Assembly (NCBI GenBank): GCA_023429365.1
Contig: JAEYVW010000114.1
Location: 1-7,399 of the forward strand
Length of the DNA stretch: 7,399 bases
Direction: 5' to 3'
From: Bacteroidota bacterium
GTDB lineage: Bacteria; Bacteroidota; Bacteroidia; Chitinophagales; Chitinophagaceae
This document shows, in pieces, positions 5,796 to 7,399 of this stretch. Within the stretch, counting starts at the first letter, position 1. Every line of letters begins with the position of its first letter. Made by a program: the position numbers and the translations under genes. The notes below the pieces were generated by a model, which saw only the letters and a program-made list of their open reading frames with translations, ran no database searches and was not told where the DNA came from.

Positions 5796-7370
5796 TTACC
5801 ATTCGGGGTTTTGAACGAGTACACCCCCTGACAGATTGATAGCCTGCTGGGGAATCGGATAATAGCGGGCGCGATGGGTATAACCCAGGCTGCCCAGTTC
5901 ACTCACTGCATCTCCCCATCTTACCAGGTCATAGAATCGATACCCTTCCATCGCAAATTCCCAGCGACGTTCGTTTTTAATCGCCGTCCTCATAGCCGCT
6001 TGTGTTGTAAACGGTATAACAGGCAGAATAGTACGGCCGGCACCCAGGTTTCCACTTGCACGATTCCTGATCAGTTCCAGGTTTGCTGCGGCTGTAGGGC
6101 CATCACCCAGTTCATTGGAAGCTTCTGCCAGCATTAGAATAACGTCGGCATAGCGCAGAATGCGTTTATTGATCCAGTCAGCACCACCACTGGCACCGAT
6201 CTGACCGGTGAATTGGCGCATTTGAGGATCGGAGTATACTTTCTTATTCCAGTATTTTTGATCAAGTGCCACACCAGGGCCATAAGGAGGTAAGGTTGCA
6301 CCATAACCGCCTGTTGCTTCGCCACCATCATACTCTCCTGAATATAAGATCGTTGCTGCTTTACGCGGATCGCTGTCATCCCATGCTGCTTCAAGCTTAT
6401 CAGTGGGTGTATTCCATCCCCAACCCAGATTCCATTCCGGTCCAGCACCACCCTGTCTTACGTTTTGGCTGGTGCCCCATTGAACACCATTGTAATCAGT
6501 TCCATTTGGACCAATATAACATTGCATTTCAAATATGGACTCGGGTCCATTTTTACCAGCACCATTTAGCCCGTCTTTCCAGATATCTGTGAATTTCATT
6601 GCGAGACTATATTCACCAGATGCAATGACTTCATTACATAAAGCGACTACTCTTGCCCAATTTTGACGAAATAAGTGGGATTGCGCCCATAACGTATTGG
6701 CGGCACCCCTTGTTAAGCGACCGGGGTACCTGTTGGTGCCACCTGATTCCCAGTTCAGTGGCAATAAGAGGGCAGCTTGTTCCAGGTCCGAGTCGATACG
6801 GGCATAGATATCATTAACCGATGATTTCGGTTTTATACCATCAGCAGGATTGGTATAATAAAAATCTATTAGAGGTACTTCACCGTAAGTGCGCACCAGG
6901 TCAAAATAGCAGTATGCCCTAAAGAAATAAGCTTCGCCTACATTTCGAAGCGACGCCGGGTCGGTGGCCTGTAATGAATCTGCCTCATAGATCAGCTTAT
7001 TGGTAAGATTTATCATGTAGTAACGATCATTCCAATAAGTATTAGGCGCCCAGTCATCTTTTGTATACTGGAAAGTCTCGAATTCAGTGACGATCTCAGC
7101 ACCGTCAGTAGTACTACTTCCTTTTTGAGCATCATCATCACGAATACTATGGAAGTCCAGCCAGGGCAATGTGGAAAACCCTGCGTAGGCTCTAAGTGTG
7201 TTATATAGACCGAGGCTTTGTGCTTCCAACTGACCCTGATCCAAGTCGTCAAATGTGGCAGTCAACGGCTTACGGTCGAGGAATTTCTTACATCCGAAGC
7301 CTGTGAAGATCATTGGGGTAACAACCAGTATACCCCATAACAAGCTTTTATATTTTTTCATTACTGTCAT
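5796..7370 (-). CDS. SusD/RagB family nutrient-binding outer membrane lipoprotein
   Basis: 524 codons from ATG at 7370; an in-frame ATG at 7361 (Met4, MKKYKSLL) gives a more typical signal peptide and is equally likely. Cys27 is followed by KKFLDRKP, the usual SusD N-terminus, though Gly at -3 makes the lipobox imperfect. The N-terminal helical half contains GEAYFFRAYCYFDLVRTYGE (145-164) and the next helical repeat RLTRGAANTLWAQSHLF (218-234), typical of the TPR-like SusD fold (PF14322). The C-terminal half has RILRYADVILMLAEASNELG (403-422), then LELIRNRA, then ERRWEFAMEGYRFYDLVRWG (467-486), the hallmark of PF07980. The protein ends YPIPQQAINLSGG...QNPEW, as most family members do. It would form the lid on the SusC channel and bind oligosaccharide at the cell surface. 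It starts nine bases after the SusC stop and is translated as part of the same message. Length is normal for the family. Glycan specificity cannot be read from the sequence. Confidence 0.96.
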   Translation of the reverse strand: MTVMKKYKSLLWGILVVTPMIFTGFGCKKFLDRKPLTATFDDLDQGQLEAQSLGLYNTLRAYAGFSTLPWLDFHSIRDDDAQKGSSTTDGAEIVTEFETFQYTKDDWAPNTYWNDRYYMINLTNKLIYEADSLQATDPASLRNVGEAYFFRAYCYFDLVRTYGEVPLIDFYYTNPADGIKPKSSVNDIYARIDSDLEQAALLLPLNWESGGTNRYPGRLTRGAANTLWAQSHLFRQNWARVVALCNEVIASGEYSLAMKFTDIWKDGLNGAGKNGPESIFEMQCYIGPNGTDYNGVQWGTSQNVRQGGAGPEWNLGWGWNTPTDKLEAAWDDSDPRKAATILYSGEYDGGEATGGYGATLPPYGPGVALDQKYWNKKVYSDPQMRQFTGQIGASGGADWINKRILRYADVILMLAEASNELGDGPTAAANLELIRNRASGNLGAGRTILPVIPFTTQAAMRTAIKNERRWEFAMEGYRFYDLVRWGDAVSELGSLGYTHRARYYPIPQQAINLSGGVLVQNPEW

Positions 7371-7379
7371 TTTTGAATT

Positions 7380-7399
7380 TTAGAATGTCACATTGAGTC
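7380..7399 (-). CDS. C-terminal end of a SusC-like TonB-dependent receptor (partial)
   Basis: Only the last codons are present. Read on the minus strand they give Leu-Asn-Val-Thr-Phe followed by TAA (7380-7382). An ending of alternating residues closing in Phe is what the last beta-strand of an outer-membrane barrel looks like, and SusC proteins commonly end in L-N-[VL]-[TS]-F. The position nine bases before a SusD gene is where SusC belongs. The rest of the gene, and the promoter, lie to the right of the window. The call rests on five residues plus context. Confidence 0.7.

Noticed and set aside
5229..6592. Plus-strand and alternate-frame ORFs over the LamG and SusD genes (5229-5477, 5485-5703, 5874-6137, 6134-6451, 6266-6592)
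   Set aside because: The opposite strand or frame encodes well-supported LamG and SusD proteins; these readings have low-complexity His/Ser/Cys-rich products typical of shadows.

Overview
The window looks like a piece of a Bacteroidota chromosome, most like the Chitinophagaceae (Chitinophaga/Niastella-type soil bacteria). The reasons are a SusC/SusD pair, a run of four predicted lipoproteins in a row, AT-rich leaders without Shine-Dalgarno sequences, and a very large VCBS/ASPIC-UnbV protein of the kind common in that phylum. The genus is an inference from gene style, not from a marker gene.

Every supported gene lies on the minus strand, so transcription runs from the right edge to the left edge. 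In transcription order: (1) the last codons of a SusC-like TonB-dependent receptor (7380-7399, cut by the window edge); (2) a SusD/RagB-family glycan-binding lipoprotein (5796-7370); (3) a small LamG/concanavalin-A-like lipoprotein (4935-5789); (4) a 1091-residue VCBS/FG-GAP + ASPIC/UnbV lipoprotein with 13 calcium-loop motifs in two clusters (1586-4861); (5) a lipoprotein with a poly-proline linker, an Ig-like domain and a 'glucoamylase-like' (alpha/alpha)6 domain resembling GH144 endo-beta-1,2-glucanase (2-1537), running off the left edge and lacking only its C-terminal tail. The gaps are 9, 6, 73 and 48 bases, so one operon is likely. The two longer gaps each hold an inverted repeat that could fold in the mRNA and tune the expression of the genes that follow.

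Together this is a polysaccharide-utilization locus (PUL). SusC/SusD import oligosaccharides across the outer membrane, the GH144-like enzyme would cut the polymer at the surface, and the LamG protein probably captures glycan in the slot where SusE/SusF-type proteins usually sit. The best guess for the substrate is beta-1,2-glucan, for example rhizobial or proteobacterial cyclic or periplasmic glucans, resting on the GH144-like domain alone. The job of the VCBS/ASPIC protein is the main open question. No regulator, promoter, tRNA, rRNA, CRISPR array or insertion sequence is visible, and no stretch longer than about 75 bases lacks a gene. Open frames on the plus strand are antisense shadows.
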